A DNA stretch of 64,000 nucleotides from MedAcidi-G1 sp002713545 (GCA_964013895.1 CAXGYF010000001.1:124001-188000); one strand, 5' to 3'. Shown: positions 8,488 to 17,702, counted from the stretch's first letter. Made by a program: numbers and translations. Notes: generated by a model not told the origin, from the letters alone.

Positions 8488-10023
8488 TTACCGCCCAATA
8501 GGCCATTCAGGCAAAGTGCCTTTATATATCCACGTTGCTGCGGCAACTGCAGTGAATACTGCGTCAGAACCATTGATGGGGTTACCTTTGTCAGGTTCAA
8601 TCTCAACATTGACTTCAGGCATTTCACCAGCTCTAACAATCCCAAAGGACCTAACTGTTAAATCCTGAACCTCACCATTTTCATCAACCGTAAGCGATTC
8701 TGAAGTCACCCAACTCCAAGCCATATGAGCTGCACCTATACAGTAAGACCTCAATACCGTTTCATTTAATGGAAGTCCACAACGTACTGAAATATTGATT
8801 TGTTTTTCATCTACTTGGGCCGAAGCCGATGAACCATCAGGTGAGTAAATTGTTCCAACCTTACCAAGAGCTCCACACAATAAAATTTGAGCTTCTGCCC
8901 ATCCAGCTGCCCTTATCGTTGACGAAGTAGCAGGTCCACTTATATCTACTTCCTCTACTTCTATTTCTGGGGCGACCGAATTAATAGCACTAACTATCCC
9001 AGGAGTTCGAGCGACTCTTATAATCCCTTTCCCATTTTTGTTTACTCCACCTGCGATTGGCGGTCGTTTCGGACCCAGTCGAACGGAATCTTCTCTTGAT
9101 AAAATTGCTAAAACCGGTCTTCTATATTTATTCGCTAACGATCTTGCAGCTTCTGGTGCCAATGATTCAAGTTTTGAACCGAAAGCACCACCATTAGCTA
9201 ATGGTGTTGAAGGTTCACCGTCTGGTTCACACCAAGCAGAATCAGTTTCTAAATACCCTGGCTCTACCCAGTTAGTTTTAAGAACTGCATCCCATTCTCC
9301 TGGCGGCAGCTCTATTGGAGAAACCGCTTTAACAGTTGTTCGCCTACCTTGAATTTTATTGGAAAGATTCCGCGCCTCATTCAAATCCTCGCCCACGGAC
9401 CACCCCCCAGAAGAGTCGGGTACCGCTACAAGACAATTTGATGGCGCAGTATCAGCAGAAAAACCGCCTCTACCTAAAGCAGTGTCTAAGGCAATTTTTT
9501 GATTAGATCTTCCTTCTATACTTGCTCTTCGAGAGGCTTCTTTTGTTTCAATAATTCCCTCTGATCCCCCATATTTTTCCCAAGCCTCAACAATTGTTTG
9601 CCAACCTGTGCACCGACACAAGTGCGCATGTAGGGAGCGTTTAACTTTGTCGATCTCTGCCTCTTCTACATTTTTTTGAAGCGCCGCGAACCGCATAATT
9701 ATCCCAGGTGTACAAAACCCGCACTGACTAGCTCCAACTTCCGAAAAAACTTCTGCCCATTGGGTTTTGACTTCAATATCTAGACCTTCCATTGTCGTGA
9801 TTTCTCGACCTGCCACTCTTTTTACTGGGGTCACACAAGAAATTCTCGCTTGGCCATCTACTAAAACAGTGCAACAACCACACTGGCCTTGAGGACTACA
9901 TCCATCTTTTACCGAAGTAATACCAACTTGACTACGTAAAAAATCTAACAATGTAACGTCTACATCATTAATGTTGAAGACCTTCCCGTCTACTTTGACT
10001 ATTAATTCTTTTTGATCTTTCAT
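8488..10023 (-). CDS. compact fusion of XDH/CO-dehydrogenase small subunit (2Fe-2S) with a partial molybdenum-hydroxylase-like region
   Basis: Residues 1-155 are a complete small subunit of the xanthine/CO dehydrogenase family. Plant-type cluster Cys are at 42, 48, 51 and 63 and the second cluster Cys at 101, 104, 136 and 138 (CGFCTPG, HLCRCTGW). Residues about 170-511 resemble pieces of the large subunit, including a Gly-rich NGGAFGSK motif of the cofactor-binding region and a RPVLAILSREDSVRLG segment. This half is about 340 residues against roughly 750 in a full large subunit, and the catalytic Glu region is not evident. Substrate is unknown. It is either a reduced enzyme or an electron-transfer/scaffold protein. 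Confidence 0.75.
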   Translation of the reverse strand: MKDQKELIVKVDGKVFNINDVDVTLLDFLRSQVGITSVKDGCSPQGQCGCCTVLVDGQARISCVTPVKRVAGREITTMEGLDIEVKTQWAEVFSEVGASQCGFCTPGIIMRFAALQKNVEEAEIDKVKRSLHAHLCRCTGWQTIVEAWEKYGGSEGIIETKEASRRASIEGRSNQKIALDTALGRGGFSADTAPSNCLVAVPDSSGGWSVGEDLNEARNLSNKIQGRRTTVKAVSPIELPPGEWDAVLKTNWVEPGYLETDSAWCEPDGEPSTPLANGGAFGSKLESLAPEAARSLANKYRRPVLAILSREDSVRLGPKRPPIAGGVNKNGKGIIRVARTPGIVSAINSVAPEIEVEEVDISGPATSSTIRAAGWAEAQILLCGALGKVGTIYSPDGSSASAQVDEKQINISVRCGLPLNETVLRSYCIGAAHMAWSWVTSESLTVDENGEVQDLTVRSFGIVRAGEMPEVNVEIEPDKGNPINGSDAVFTAVAAATWIYKGTLPEWPIGR

Positions 10024-10076
10024 AAAAGGGTCGTTCTCCGTAAGTTGTTAAAACAACTAACCAGTAATCTCTAATT

Positions 10077-10955
10077 GTGATTACAAATAAGTTTCTTCTA
10101 TCTCGCCGTCATGCGCTAATCAGCATCGCCGGTTTTACAGGTGGATTAATGCTTACGAGCTGTGGAAATAAAGAAGATTCTAAAACGCTATCGCTTGGAG
10201 CGCGTTTCGCAGATGGTTTTCAAGCACCAACAGTTTTTACAACTGGTTCTCCTCAGCGCGCTCCCTACGTGCTTCTTGGTGAAGAAGGTTGGCCTGTGTA
10301 TGAAGAAGCTCCTAATTCAATTGAATTAGTTGTAAAAGAGGTTAACTCTGGGGAAACGATTTTCGAAGGGAAAGTTGACCGACATGGAGAACTTGGGGTG
10401 ATCCCATATTTTCCTCTAATCTTTAATCCTCCCAGATCTGGCGAATATAAAGTTGAGGGTAAAGGTTTAACTGGTCACCATCGACTACTTGTAGCGCAAC
10501 CGTCAGATGTTAAATTAATTCAGATTGGCCAAAAAATGCCCTCTATAAAAACGCCAACAATCCAAAATAATTTACAAATTAATCCTATTTGCACTAAATC
10601 ATCAGGCCCTTGCGCTCTTCACAGAGAAAGTCTTGATGAGTCCCTGTCTAAGCCCACTCCCACAGCATTGCTTATCTCTACACCCCAATTTTGCCAACAG
10701 GATGTTTGTGGTCCTGCTCTAGACATCCTTATTAAACAATCAGAATTGCTAGGAGAAAAGCTGTCAATCATTCACGCCGAAGTTTTTAAGGAACCAGCAA
10801 AACAAAACTTTTCTGTTGCACCCGTTGTTGAAGCTTTTGGCCTTACCTTTGAACCAAGTTTGATCGTTGCAGATAATGAAAATGTGGTTAAAAGCATTCT
10901 CCACTTTGCGATGGACACCAAAGAGGTATCAGAAGCATTATCAACTGTGCTTTAA
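10077..10955 (+). CDS. secreted lipoprotein with thioredoxin-like C-terminal region
   Basis: The 292-residue protein starts with a signal peptide carrying twin arginines (SRRHAL) and a lipobox LTSC with Cys29, so it is probably exported by Tat or Sec and lipid-anchored. Residues 40-150 form an unrecognised beta-rich region. The last 130 residues look thioredoxin-like, with a CQQDVC pair instead of CxxC and a FEPSLIVADNENVV strand. The GTG at 10077 is used as start. It is divergent from the 2Fe-2S gene; a redox or copper-related role outside the membrane is inference. Confidence 0.7.
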   Translation: MITNKFLLSRRHALISIAGFTGGLMLTSCGNKEDSKTLSLGARFADGFQAPTVFTTGSPQRAPYVLLGEEGWPVYEEAPNSIELVVKEVNSGETIFEGKVDRHGELGVIPYFPLIFNPPRSGEYKVEGKGLTGHHRLLVAQPSDVKLIQIGQKMPSIKTPTIQNNLQINPICTKSSGPCALHRESLDESLSKPTPTALLISTPQFCQQDVCGPALDILIKQSELLGEKLSIIHAEVFKEPAKQNFSVAPVVEAFGLTFEPSLIVADNENVVKSILHFAMDTKEVSEALSTVL

Positions 10956-10962
10956 AAAGAAA

Positions 10963-11280
10963 TCAAGAAAAAGATTTACCGCATCCACAGGTTTTTTGAG
11001 CGTTTGGATTATCAATAGCAAAACCGGCTCCATTAAGCCCATCTTTAAAATCAAGAGTTGCTCCTACCAATAATTCAGCACTCGATGGATCAACTACTAC
11101 ACGAACCTCATCAAAAAGCTTTTCAACATCATCTTCTGCTTTATCAGTATCAAAATACATCTCATAACTAAAGCCCGAACATCCACCCGGTCTTACGGCG
11201 ACACGCAAAGCCATGTCTTCAGTTTCCTGAGACAATAATTCGCTAACTTTATTTTTTGCTTCTTCTGTAAGTGTTACCAT
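10963..11280 (-). CDS. erpA: HesB/IscA/ErpA-type iron-sulfur carrier
   Basis: The 105-residue protein is an A-type Fe-S carrier. The three conserved cysteines are present: Cys34 in PGGCSGFSYEM and Cys98/Cys100 in the CGCG motif at the end. It receives clusters and hands them to apoproteins. It is usually single-copy and essential in actinobacteria. The gene is tail-to-tail with the lipoprotein gene, 7 bp apart, and has no other Fe-S assembly gene beside it. ErpA versus IscA cannot be settled by sequence reading; the actinobacterial type is usually called ErpA. Confidence 0.88.
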   Translation of the reverse strand: MVTLTEEAKNKVSELLSQETEDMALRVAVRPGGCSGFSYEMYFDTDKAEDDVEKLFDEVRVVVDPSSAELLVGATLDFKDGLNGAGFAIDNPNAQKTCGCGKSFS

Positions 11281-11428
11281 TTTTTTCCTTAAGAAATCTT
11301 AATTTTAAGTTATGCCTATTTTAACTTAAAAAAATGCTCTAAAACAGTCCGAGGTCTAAAATTAACTAATTCACGGATTGAAAAACGAAACTGGTTTAAG
11401 GTTTAATTAAATCAATAGGGGGATTATT

Positions 11429-11638
11429 ATCAGCACTTTTAAATGTCAAAAATGTGGAAATCTACAAGCTGAAACTGGCGAAATTCGCACAACGGGTGAA
11501 GGCGTATCAAGATATATGAATCTGCAAAACCAGAAATTCGGTTTTGTAGCATGCACAGAATGCGGTTATTGCGAATTTTATCGCAACAATGAGAAAGACA
11601 AAGGCTGGAAAACTGTACTTGACGTGTTATCTAATTAA
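11429..11638 (+). CDS. small Zn-ribbon protein with a non-canonical ATC (or ATT) start
   Basis: This ORF encodes 69 residues: STFKCQKCGN at the start and ACTECGYCEFY in the second half, giving two CxxC knuckles of a zinc ribbon like the small YpzJ/DUF2082-type nucleic-acid-binding proteins. The frame is closed upstream by TAA at 11408-11410. Between that stop and the first Cys codon there is no ATG, GTG or TTG. A Shine-Dalgarno AGGGGG lies 6 nt before ATC at 11429, so initiation at ATC (or the preceding ATT codons) is the only economical reading. It lies 25 bp upstream of the acyltransferase gene. Confidence 0.7.
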   Translation: MSTFKCQKCGNLQAETGEIRTTGEGVSRYMNLQNQKFGFVACTECGYCEFYRNNEKDKGWKTVLDVLSN

Positions 11639-11663
11639 ATTGCAAAAACCTAAACTTTTTTGA

Positions 11664-13169
11664 GTGACAGAAAAAACTTTACCTAAAAGGTGGCATGATC
11701 TTGATGCGTTAAGAGGTTTTGCCATGCTCCTTGGGATTGTGCTTCATGCAGCTATGTCTTTTCTGGGTGGTGTTTGGTCAGTTGAAGACATTCGTGCTGG
11801 TAGTGAGTTTTTCTGGTGGCTTGTATTTGGCATTCATGGCTTTCGTATGCAACTTTTTTTTCTTCTTAGCGGATTTTTCACATCGATGGTCTGGAAAAAA
11901 CGCGGTTTAAATCAACTGGTTCGGCATAGATTTAAAAGAATTTTCCTTCCACTGTTGATTTGCTTTGTCACAATAATCCCTTTAATGAACTGGGTTAGTG
12001 AAGAAGCGGCATTGTCAGAATATGAAAAAACGCAAAATATTGAAGATATTTGGACGCCTATTTTTGCAGGAAATGTGAAAAAAGTCGAAACCGTCATTTC
12101 AATGGGTGGTGACATAAATGTTCGCGGTGATGAAGCCAACACACCTCTTCACCTAGCAGCTCTTTTGGGTAACCATGAAATACTCAAAGTGCTTCTTGAG
12201 GCAGGTGCAGAACCAGACCCGCTTAATATTAAAGATGAGACCCCTCTGGTTCTAGCTGTTTTTGCGGGTAGCACCAAAAGTGCTGAAGTTCTTGTCGATT
12301 TTGGTGCTAAAGATGTACGCGAATCAGGTCAGAGTTGGGATGATCTTTTTTGGTTTAACTGGGCTGGGAACGAGCTTAATGACTCAAAGAAAGACATAGA
12401 ATCTTGGTTGAACCAATTCCATCATTTGTGGTTCTTGTGGTTCTTGTGTTGGATGGTTGCGGCTTTCTGCGTAATTTCAATTTTGCTACAAATGAGCAGA
12501 ACACTTATAAAGAATGCACCTGACTTTAATCGTCACCTTATTTGGCTCCTGATACCTGCTTCTCTCCTCGCTCAATTAAAAATGGGAGACAACGGAAATT
12601 ACCCATCCTTTGGTCCTGATACTTTCACGGAATTTTTTCCACCGGCTCATCTTCTTGTTTACTACGGTATTTTCTTTGCTTTCGGTTCAATAGCTTTTGG
12701 TATAAGAACAAAAGAATCGGAGCCATTAATTGATCACCTGGGAAAGAGATGGTATTTGCTCCTTCCAGTAACTGTTTTGGGTCTTTTACCTGCAGGTTTA
12801 GAGGAAACTTTCGAAGGGGATTCATGGTTTACTGCTTCACTTTTGCAAATTCTTTATGCCTGGGGAATGTCCATTGGTCTCATAGGACTTTTTAGAAAAC
12901 TTTTTATCAATGAGAAAAACAGTGTTCGTTATTTATCTGATGCGTCTTATTGGATGTATATCGCACATTTACCACTTGTTATAGCAGCACAATGGCTATT
13001 TAGAGACTGGGAGCTTTTTTCATTTCTAAAATTTTTGCTTATCTGTGTTTCAGTAGGTCCGATTTTATTGGCCTCTTACCGATTATTCGTCAGATACACC
13101 CTAATCGGCACCTTGCTCAATGGTAAGAAAACTCGAAAACCTAAAAACATAAATCCAATTTCAAATTAA
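11664..13169 (+). CDS. acyltransferase-3-like membrane protein with inserted ankyrin repeats
   Basis: The 501-residue protein begins as a membrane acyltransferase (HDLDALRGFAMLLGI, with the early His of GIVLHA). TM helices follow up to about residue 115. A soluble insert (about residues 125-225) carries ankyrin repeats, for example TPLHLAALLGNHEILKVLLE and TPLVLAVFAGSTKSAEVLVD, and then eight or so further TM helices continue the acyltransferase fold. Family members transfer acyl groups to sugars or glycans at the membrane. The GTG start at 11664 fits the family N-terminus. The insert lies after the second TM pair, on a loop, and suggests protein-binding control. Confidence 0.85.
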   Translation: MTEKTLPKRWHDLDALRGFAMLLGIVLHAAMSFLGGVWSVEDIRAGSEFFWWLVFGIHGFRMQLFFLLSGFFTSMVWKKRGLNQLVRHRFKRIFLPLLICFVTIIPLMNWVSEEAALSEYEKTQNIEDIWTPIFAGNVKKVETVISMGGDINVRGDEANTPLHLAALLGNHEILKVLLEAGAEPDPLNIKDETPLVLAVFAGSTKSAEVLVDFGAKDVRESGQSWDDLFWFNWAGNELNDSKKDIESWLNQFHHLWFLWFLCWMVAAFCVISILLQMSRTLIKNAPDFNRHLIWLLIPASLLAQLKMGDNGNYPSFGPDTFTEFFPPAHLLVYYGIFFAFGSIAFGIRTKESEPLIDHLGKRWYLLLPVTVLGLLPAGLEETFEGDSWFTASLLQILYAWGMSIGLIGLFRKLFINEKNSVRYLSDASYWMYIAHLPLVIAAQWLFRDWELFSFLKFLLICVSVGPILLASYRLFVRYTLIGTLLNGKKTRKPKNINPISN

Positions 13170-13182
13170 TCACGGAGGAGTC

Positions 13183-13641
13183 ATGAATAAAAGAAAAAAT
13201 TCAAATCAACCCGCCGGAAATATAACAACTGGAAGTTGCGCCTGCGGTAACGTTCGTTTCCAAATAACAGGCGAATTAAGAGATGTAGTCAATTGTCATT
13301 GTGATCCATGTCGCCGCTGGACAGGCCACTTCATGGCAGGTACATCCGCTCAAATCGAAAACTTTTTTTTCGAATCTGACTCAACTCTTACTTGGTGGGA
13401 AAGAACCAAAGAAGTAAAATATGGATTCTGCTCTAATTGTGGATCAAGCCTTTTTTGGGAAGACAGAGGAAGAACTGAATCAAGAGCTATAACCGCCGGG
13501 GTTTTAGATCCTCCAACTGGGCTTAAAACTGTATTAAATATTTTTAGTAACTTAGCTTCCGATTATCATCACCTTGATGAAGCAATTAAAACTACCTCGG
13601 GGGATCTACCCGAAGATAAGAAAGCTGATCGATCAAACTAG
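13183..13641 (+). CDS. GFA/CENP-V domain protein (glutathione-dependent formaldehyde-activating-like)
   Basis: The 152-residue protein has the zinc-binding Cys pattern of the GFA fold: GSCACGNVRF near residue 20, NCHCDPCRRWTG near 40-50, and FCSNCGSSLFW near 95. A good AGGAG ribosome site precedes the ATG by 5 nt. Despite the family name, most GFA proteins have no proven formaldehyde role, and actinobacteria usually lack glutathione, so the substrate is unknown. It follows the acyltransferase gene by 13 bp and is probably in the same transcript. Confidence 0.88.
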   Translation: MNKRKNSNQPAGNITTGSCACGNVRFQITGELRDVVNCHCDPCRRWTGHFMAGTSAQIENFFFESDSTLTWWERTKEVKYGFCSNCGSSLFWEDRGRTESRAITAGVLDPPTGLKTVLNIFSNLASDYHHLDEAIKTTSGDLPEDKKADRSN

Positions 13642-14624
13642 TTGATTGAGCCCAATTGATAGCTGGATTGCGACGAAATCTCATCAGGCCAGTTTGTTCG
13701 CCATACTTCAGCTGAAACTTCACCTACTAGGATTTCCCTTGGCTTAAAATTATTGTCATATTCGACCAGACGTTTAACTAAAGTCGAGTAACGAGGAACA
13801 GAAAAATATGGAGCACTGTAACGAGATTCTTGGGTGCGATTCAAAACACGATGTGGTGTAGAAATAAAACGGCCACCGGACCATACCTCCATCAAGTCAC
13901 CTATATTTACCAAAAGTGCATCCGGAGGGCAGAAAATTTCTAACCATTCACCTTTTCTTGTTCTAATTTCAAGTCCTCCTAAAGGGTCTGGATGGAGAAT
14001 GGTTATTGAACTTATGTCTTTATGTGGGTGGATTCCTGATCTTTGGGATTCTGTACTTGAAACTGGGTAATGAAGCAAAGTCATGTTAGTTAGTGGTTCA
14101 TTAAAAAAATCTAAAAGGATGTCAGGTTTTACTCCTAGTGCAATAGCCAAATGTGAAAGAAGTGTAGATGCTAAAAGATCACAATCTTCCCAGTATGAAA
14201 GAAGGGTTTCTTCCATGTCCTCGACTTCTTTGACCCATTTATTTGAACCATAAAGTTTGCACTCATCTTTTACAGGATGTTCCTTGGGGCATTCCCAATG
14301 CAGTTTGAAACCCTCGTAAAGATCATTTTTTGTTTCTTCAAGAACTTTTTTTTCATTAGGTGAGAAAAATCCAAGTGGTATATAACCCCTATAATTGCTT
14401 TGCGAAATTGATAACCCTTCTTTAACAGAATCTGGGACACTAAAGACACGAATTAATAGTTCTCTCATTTCAGATAAACGTTTTTTTTCTATTCCATGAC
14501 CAACTAGTACAGCAAAACCGATTTCTTCAAAAGCGGCTATCAACTCATCTCTTGCTTTTCGTTTGCCGACACCATTAACAATCAATGCATTGATATCGAT
14601 ATTTGGTATTTCAACTTTTTTCAT
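13638..14624 (-). CDS. 2-oxoglutarate/Fe(II)-dependent oxygenase, isopenicillin-N-synthase-like
   Basis: The 328-residue protein has the N-terminal DIOX_N region (FEEIGFAVLVGHGI) and the C-terminal double-stranded beta-helix domain. The iron ligands are visible as the HPHKD of SGIHPHKDISSITIL (His and Asp) and the distal His in STPHRVLNR, followed by RYSAPYF with the 2-oxoglutarate-type Arg. Enzymes of this group oxidise small metabolites; examples include ethylene-forming enzyme and gibberellin oxidases. The substrate is unknown. The gene converges on the GFA gene with 4 bp overlap. Confidence 0.88.
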   Translation of the reverse strand: MKKVEIPNIDINALIVNGVGKRKARDELIAAFEEIGFAVLVGHGIEKKRLSEMRELLIRVFSVPDSVKEGLSISQSNYRGYIPLGFFSPNEKKVLEETKNDLYEGFKLHWECPKEHPVKDECKLYGSNKWVKEVEDMEETLLSYWEDCDLLASTLLSHLAIALGVKPDILLDFFNEPLTNMTLLHYPVSSTESQRSGIHPHKDISSITILHPDPLGGLEIRTRKGEWLEIFCPPDALLVNIGDLMEVWSGGRFISTPHRVLNRTQESRYSAPYFSVPRYSTLVKRLVEYDNNFKPREILVGEVSAEVWRTNWPDEISSQSSYQLGSIN

Positions 14625-14784
14625 TTTTATTTTCGTTGCTTTTTCCTAATACAACTTGGTACATAGAAAAATGTTATTACACAAACAAAAATTTTATAGT
14701 CAAAACTTTTATGTTCTTTTTTCGCTTCTATGCTGCGAAAATATATAGGAATATCTTTTGTACCTAATGCTTGAAAGGAACCGC

Positions 14785-15150
14785 ATGGCCACTTTTAACG
14801 ATGTTTGGAAAATAGGAATGGGCCTCCCAGAAGTGGAAGAAACAACTTTCTATGGGACAGCTGGGCTTAAAGTTAAAGGTAAAGCATTTTGTAGAATCTG
14901 GAGCGAACGCGAATATGAACGAGATGAAATAACCGATACTGAAGTGTTGGTAATTTTCTGTGAGCTGGATGAAAAAGAAAGACTTATAGAGCAATACGAT
15001 GGAGTGCTCTTTACCACTCCCCATTACGACGGTTCTGACAATCTTCTAGTCAGACTGACGGATGCAACAACGGAACAATTAACTGACTTTCTTGATATCA
15101 GTTATCTGATAAAAGCGCCAGCATCATTAGCAAAACAAATTACTGAGTAA
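14785..15150 (+). CDS. MmcQ/YjbR family protein
   Basis: The 121-residue protein has the typical start ATFNDVWKIGMGLPEVEETTFYG and the mid-segment KGKAFCRIWSE of this CyaY-fold family, formerly labelled a DNA-binding family. I set the start at the ATG at 14785, which has AAAGGA 7 nt upstream; an in-frame TTG 27 nt earlier is unlikely. Function is not established for the family. No operon partner is evident, although it precedes the aldehyde dehydrogenase by 54 bp. Confidence 0.82.
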   Translation: MATFNDVWKIGMGLPEVEETTFYGTAGLKVKGKAFCRIWSEREYERDEITDTEVLVIFCELDEKERLIEQYDGVLFTTPHYDGSDNLLVRLTDATTEQLTDFLDISYLIKAPASLAKQITE

Positions 15151-15204
15151 AAATCGACTAGATGTGAAAAGAACTATTCCCATCTCTTATTAAAAAGGAA
15201 AAAA

Positions 15205-16629
15205 ATGAATAACCGAAGTGAAATTTACGTTGATGGGAATTGGATCGCATCAAGTGGAACAGAAACTATCAACGTAATAAACCCTTCAACCGAAGAAATT
15301 ATTGGATCAACACCAGCAGGTACAAAAGAAGATGTTGATTTAGCTGTTAAGGCAGCAAAAGAAGCTTTCCAAGGATGGTCAGAAACCTCTCTTGAGGAAA
15401 GGCTCTCTTACATAGAAAATCTCGCAGCAAAACTCGGTGAGAGAAGCGCTGAAATTGGTGAACTTATCTCTAAAGAAGTAGGTATGCCGGGAAAAATGTC
15501 GATGATGATTCAAGCAGGCCTGCCAGCAACTACGACCGCCAGTATTTCAGGTACAGCTAGAGAGTTTCCATTCGAAGAAACCATCGGCAGGTCACTAGTA
15601 ACACGCGAACCTATTGGGGTAGTCGGCTGCATTACTCCTTGGAATTATCCTCTTCATCAAATAATGGCCAAAGTTGCCCCGGCTATGGCAGTGGGTTGCA
15701 CAGTGGTTCTTAAACCAAGCGAAGTTGCTCCGTTAAACGCGTTTCTTTTAGCTGAAATAATTGACGAATTAAATTTTCCTAAAGGTGTCTTTAATCTTGT
15801 GTCAGGGGTTGGACCTGTAGTGGGGGAAGCTATTGCAGCCCATCCAGATGTTGACATGGTCTCTTTTACAGGTTCTACACGTGCCGGTACACGAGTAGCC
15901 GAAATAGCCGCGGCCAACGTAACCCGTGTGCACCAAGAACTTGGAGGTAAATCCGCAAATATTATCCTTGATGATGCAGACCTTTCAGCCGCTATTCCTT
16001 CTGCGGTGGGAGCTTGCTTTCTAAACTCTGGACAAACTTGCAGTGCATTAACACGTCTACTCGTCCCTTCTAGCAAAATGGAGGAAGCAGCAGAACTAGC
16101 TGCTCAAGCAGCAGCCGGTTTCACAGTCGGTCCTGCTGATGAAGAGACAAGTAAATTAGGTCCTCTGGTTTCTCAGATGCAATGGGATCGAGTTCAAAAT
16201 TATATTCAAACAGGCATAGATGAAGGTGCGACACTGGTTACTGGAGGCTTAGGGAAACCTGATGGACTAGATTCTGGCTATTTTGTTCAACCCACGGTAT
16301 TCGCTAATGTTAAAAACTCAATGACAATAGCGCAGGAAGAAATCTTTGGTCCAGTTCTTTCAATAATTGGCTATGACGATGACGATGACGCTATTCAAAT
16401 AGCAAATGATTCTGACTACGGGTTATCTGGAGGTGTCTGGAGTTCGGATAATGAACGAGCTTTAAAAGTGGCTAAAAAACTTAGAACTGGTGAAGTTGAT
16501 ATGAATGGTTCATTTCTAAATACTGATGCACCTTTTGGTGGCTATAAAAAATCTGGCAACGGTAGGGAATTAGGACGTTTCGGAATGGATGAATTTGTAG
16601 AAGCAAAGCAAATTAATCTACCCCTTTAA
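15205..16629 (+). CDS. NAD(P)+-dependent aldehyde dehydrogenase
   Basis: The 474-residue enzyme oxidises an aldehyde to a carboxylate. Family marks are the CITPWNYPLHQ segment near 140, the FTGSTRAG nucleotide loop, QELGGKSANIIL with the general-base Glu near 250, and FLNSGQTCSAL with catalytic Cys279. The C-terminal end has FGGYKKSGNGRELG. AAAAGGAAAAAA precedes the ATG. The form is close to broad-specificity actinobacterial aldehyde dehydrogenases, so the natural aldehyde cannot be named. Confidence 0.92.
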   Translation: MNNRSEIYVDGNWIASSGTETINVINPSTEEIIGSTPAGTKEDVDLAVKAAKEAFQGWSETSLEERLSYIENLAAKLGERSAEIGELISKEVGMPGKMSMMIQAGLPATTTASISGTAREFPFEETIGRSLVTREPIGVVGCITPWNYPLHQIMAKVAPAMAVGCTVVLKPSEVAPLNAFLLAEIIDELNFPKGVFNLVSGVGPVVGEAIAAHPDVDMVSFTGSTRAGTRVAEIAAANVTRVHQELGGKSANIILDDADLSAAIPSAVGACFLNSGQTCSALTRLLVPSSKMEEAAELAAQAAAGFTVGPADEETSKLGPLVSQMQWDRVQNYIQTGIDEGATLVTGGLGKPDGLDSGYFVQPTVFANVKNSMTIAQEEIFGPVLSIIGYDDDDDAIQIANDSDYGLSGGVWSSDNERALKVAKKLRTGEVDMNGSFLNTDAPFGGYKKSGNGRELGRFGMDEFVEAKQINLPL

Positions 16630-16642
16630 AAATAGATATTTC

Positions 16643-17656
16643 TTATATTTGATTTTGGATTAACACACCTGCGCCGGCTACGGCTAAAACAGCGATCCAA
16701 GAAATAAATCCGAGCAACAGTGGTTGACGGCCGAGATTTTTTAATGCCTTAAGGCGTATCCCAGCTCCTAGACCAAACATTGCCATTGTGATAAGAAAAT
16801 TTCTTATATCCCCGATCGTTTGAATAAAATCTTCAGAAAAAACTGAAGCAGATCGCATTGCTGCTGCCGCAATAAATCCAAAAATAAAAATTGGTAGAGG
16901 TAACTTCCATTTTTGAGAATTTTCTGACTTTTTATGTTGCTTGAAAACTACGAACATAAGTAAAGGTGCAAGCATTAAAATCCGACACATTTTTACCAGA
17001 ACAGCAGAGTCCAAGGTATCTTCGCTCACAACAGAAGCAGTAGCAACCACTTGACCCGTGTCGTGAACTGATAATCCAATCCACCAACCAAATAAACTCT
17101 CGTCAAAATCAAAAATTGCTTGAACTATTGGAAAAGCTAGAACAGCAATGGAACCGAATAATGTAACTAAACCAACTGCATAACCCGTTTCCTCTTCATC
17201 AGCTCGACTTAGAGGTTTCATAGCGGCAATCGCAGACACTCCACATATCGAATATCCTGAGGCGACAAGAAGTGCTAACGGTTCGCTAATTCCAAAAATC
17301 TTACCGATTTTTTGAATACCGAAAAAAACAATTATTACAACTCCAATCACTATTAAAACTCCGATTGGACTCCCAATCTCAGTAATTTCTGAAAACACAA
17401 GTCGAAAACCTAATAGACAAATACCTATCTTTAATATGTGTCCAGAAGCTAAGCTCAAAGAAGGTTTTGCCCACGCACCAAGGAACCCAAAATTCGCCAA
17501 TAAAACACCGGCGACCAGTGAAATAACCGGTGAAGATATGCGATCATTTAAATTACTAATTGCATCTGCGATGATCGCGACAGCAAATATTAAGAAAATT
17601 CCATAAATATTTTCTAGTACCCATTTCATCAAACGATTCAAAAGTGACTTATACAT
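16643..17656 (-). CDS. YeiH/UPF0324-type putative sulfate exporter, membrane protein
   Basis: The 337-residue protein has about ten hydrophobic segments. It shows the family segments GICLLGFRLVFSEI, YSICGVSAIAAMKPL and GLSVHDTGQVVATASVVS; the last is a signature of the YeiH family. Members are putative inner-membrane anion transporters, with sulfate or sulfonate export proposed for some. It is tail to tail with the aldehyde dehydrogenase (13 bp). No LysR-type regulator, the usual partner in proteobacteria, is next to it. Confidence 0.87.
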   Translation of the reverse strand: MYKSLLNRLMKWVLENIYGIFLIFAVAIIADAISNLNDRISSPVISLVAGVLLANFGFLGAWAKPSLSLASGHILKIGICLLGFRLVFSEITEIGSPIGVLIVIGVVIIVFFGIQKIGKIFGISEPLALLVASGYSICGVSAIAAMKPLSRADEEETGYAVGLVTLFGSIAVLAFPIVQAIFDFDESLFGWWIGLSVHDTGQVVATASVVSEDTLDSAVLVKMCRILMLAPLLMFVVFKQHKKSENSQKWKLPLPIFIFGFIAAAAMRSASVFSEDFIQTIGDIRNFLITMAMFGLGAGIRLKALKNLGRQPLLLGFISWIAVLAVAGAGVLIQNQI

Positions 17657-17702
17657 ATTGTTTGTTATTTTTTATGCAGATACATCACTGCCCTTTTATA
17701 TG

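Noticed and set aside
9038..9352. 104-codon plus-strand ORF
   Set aside because: It is antisense to the well-supported 2Fe-2S/molybdenum-type gene and has no recognisable domain.
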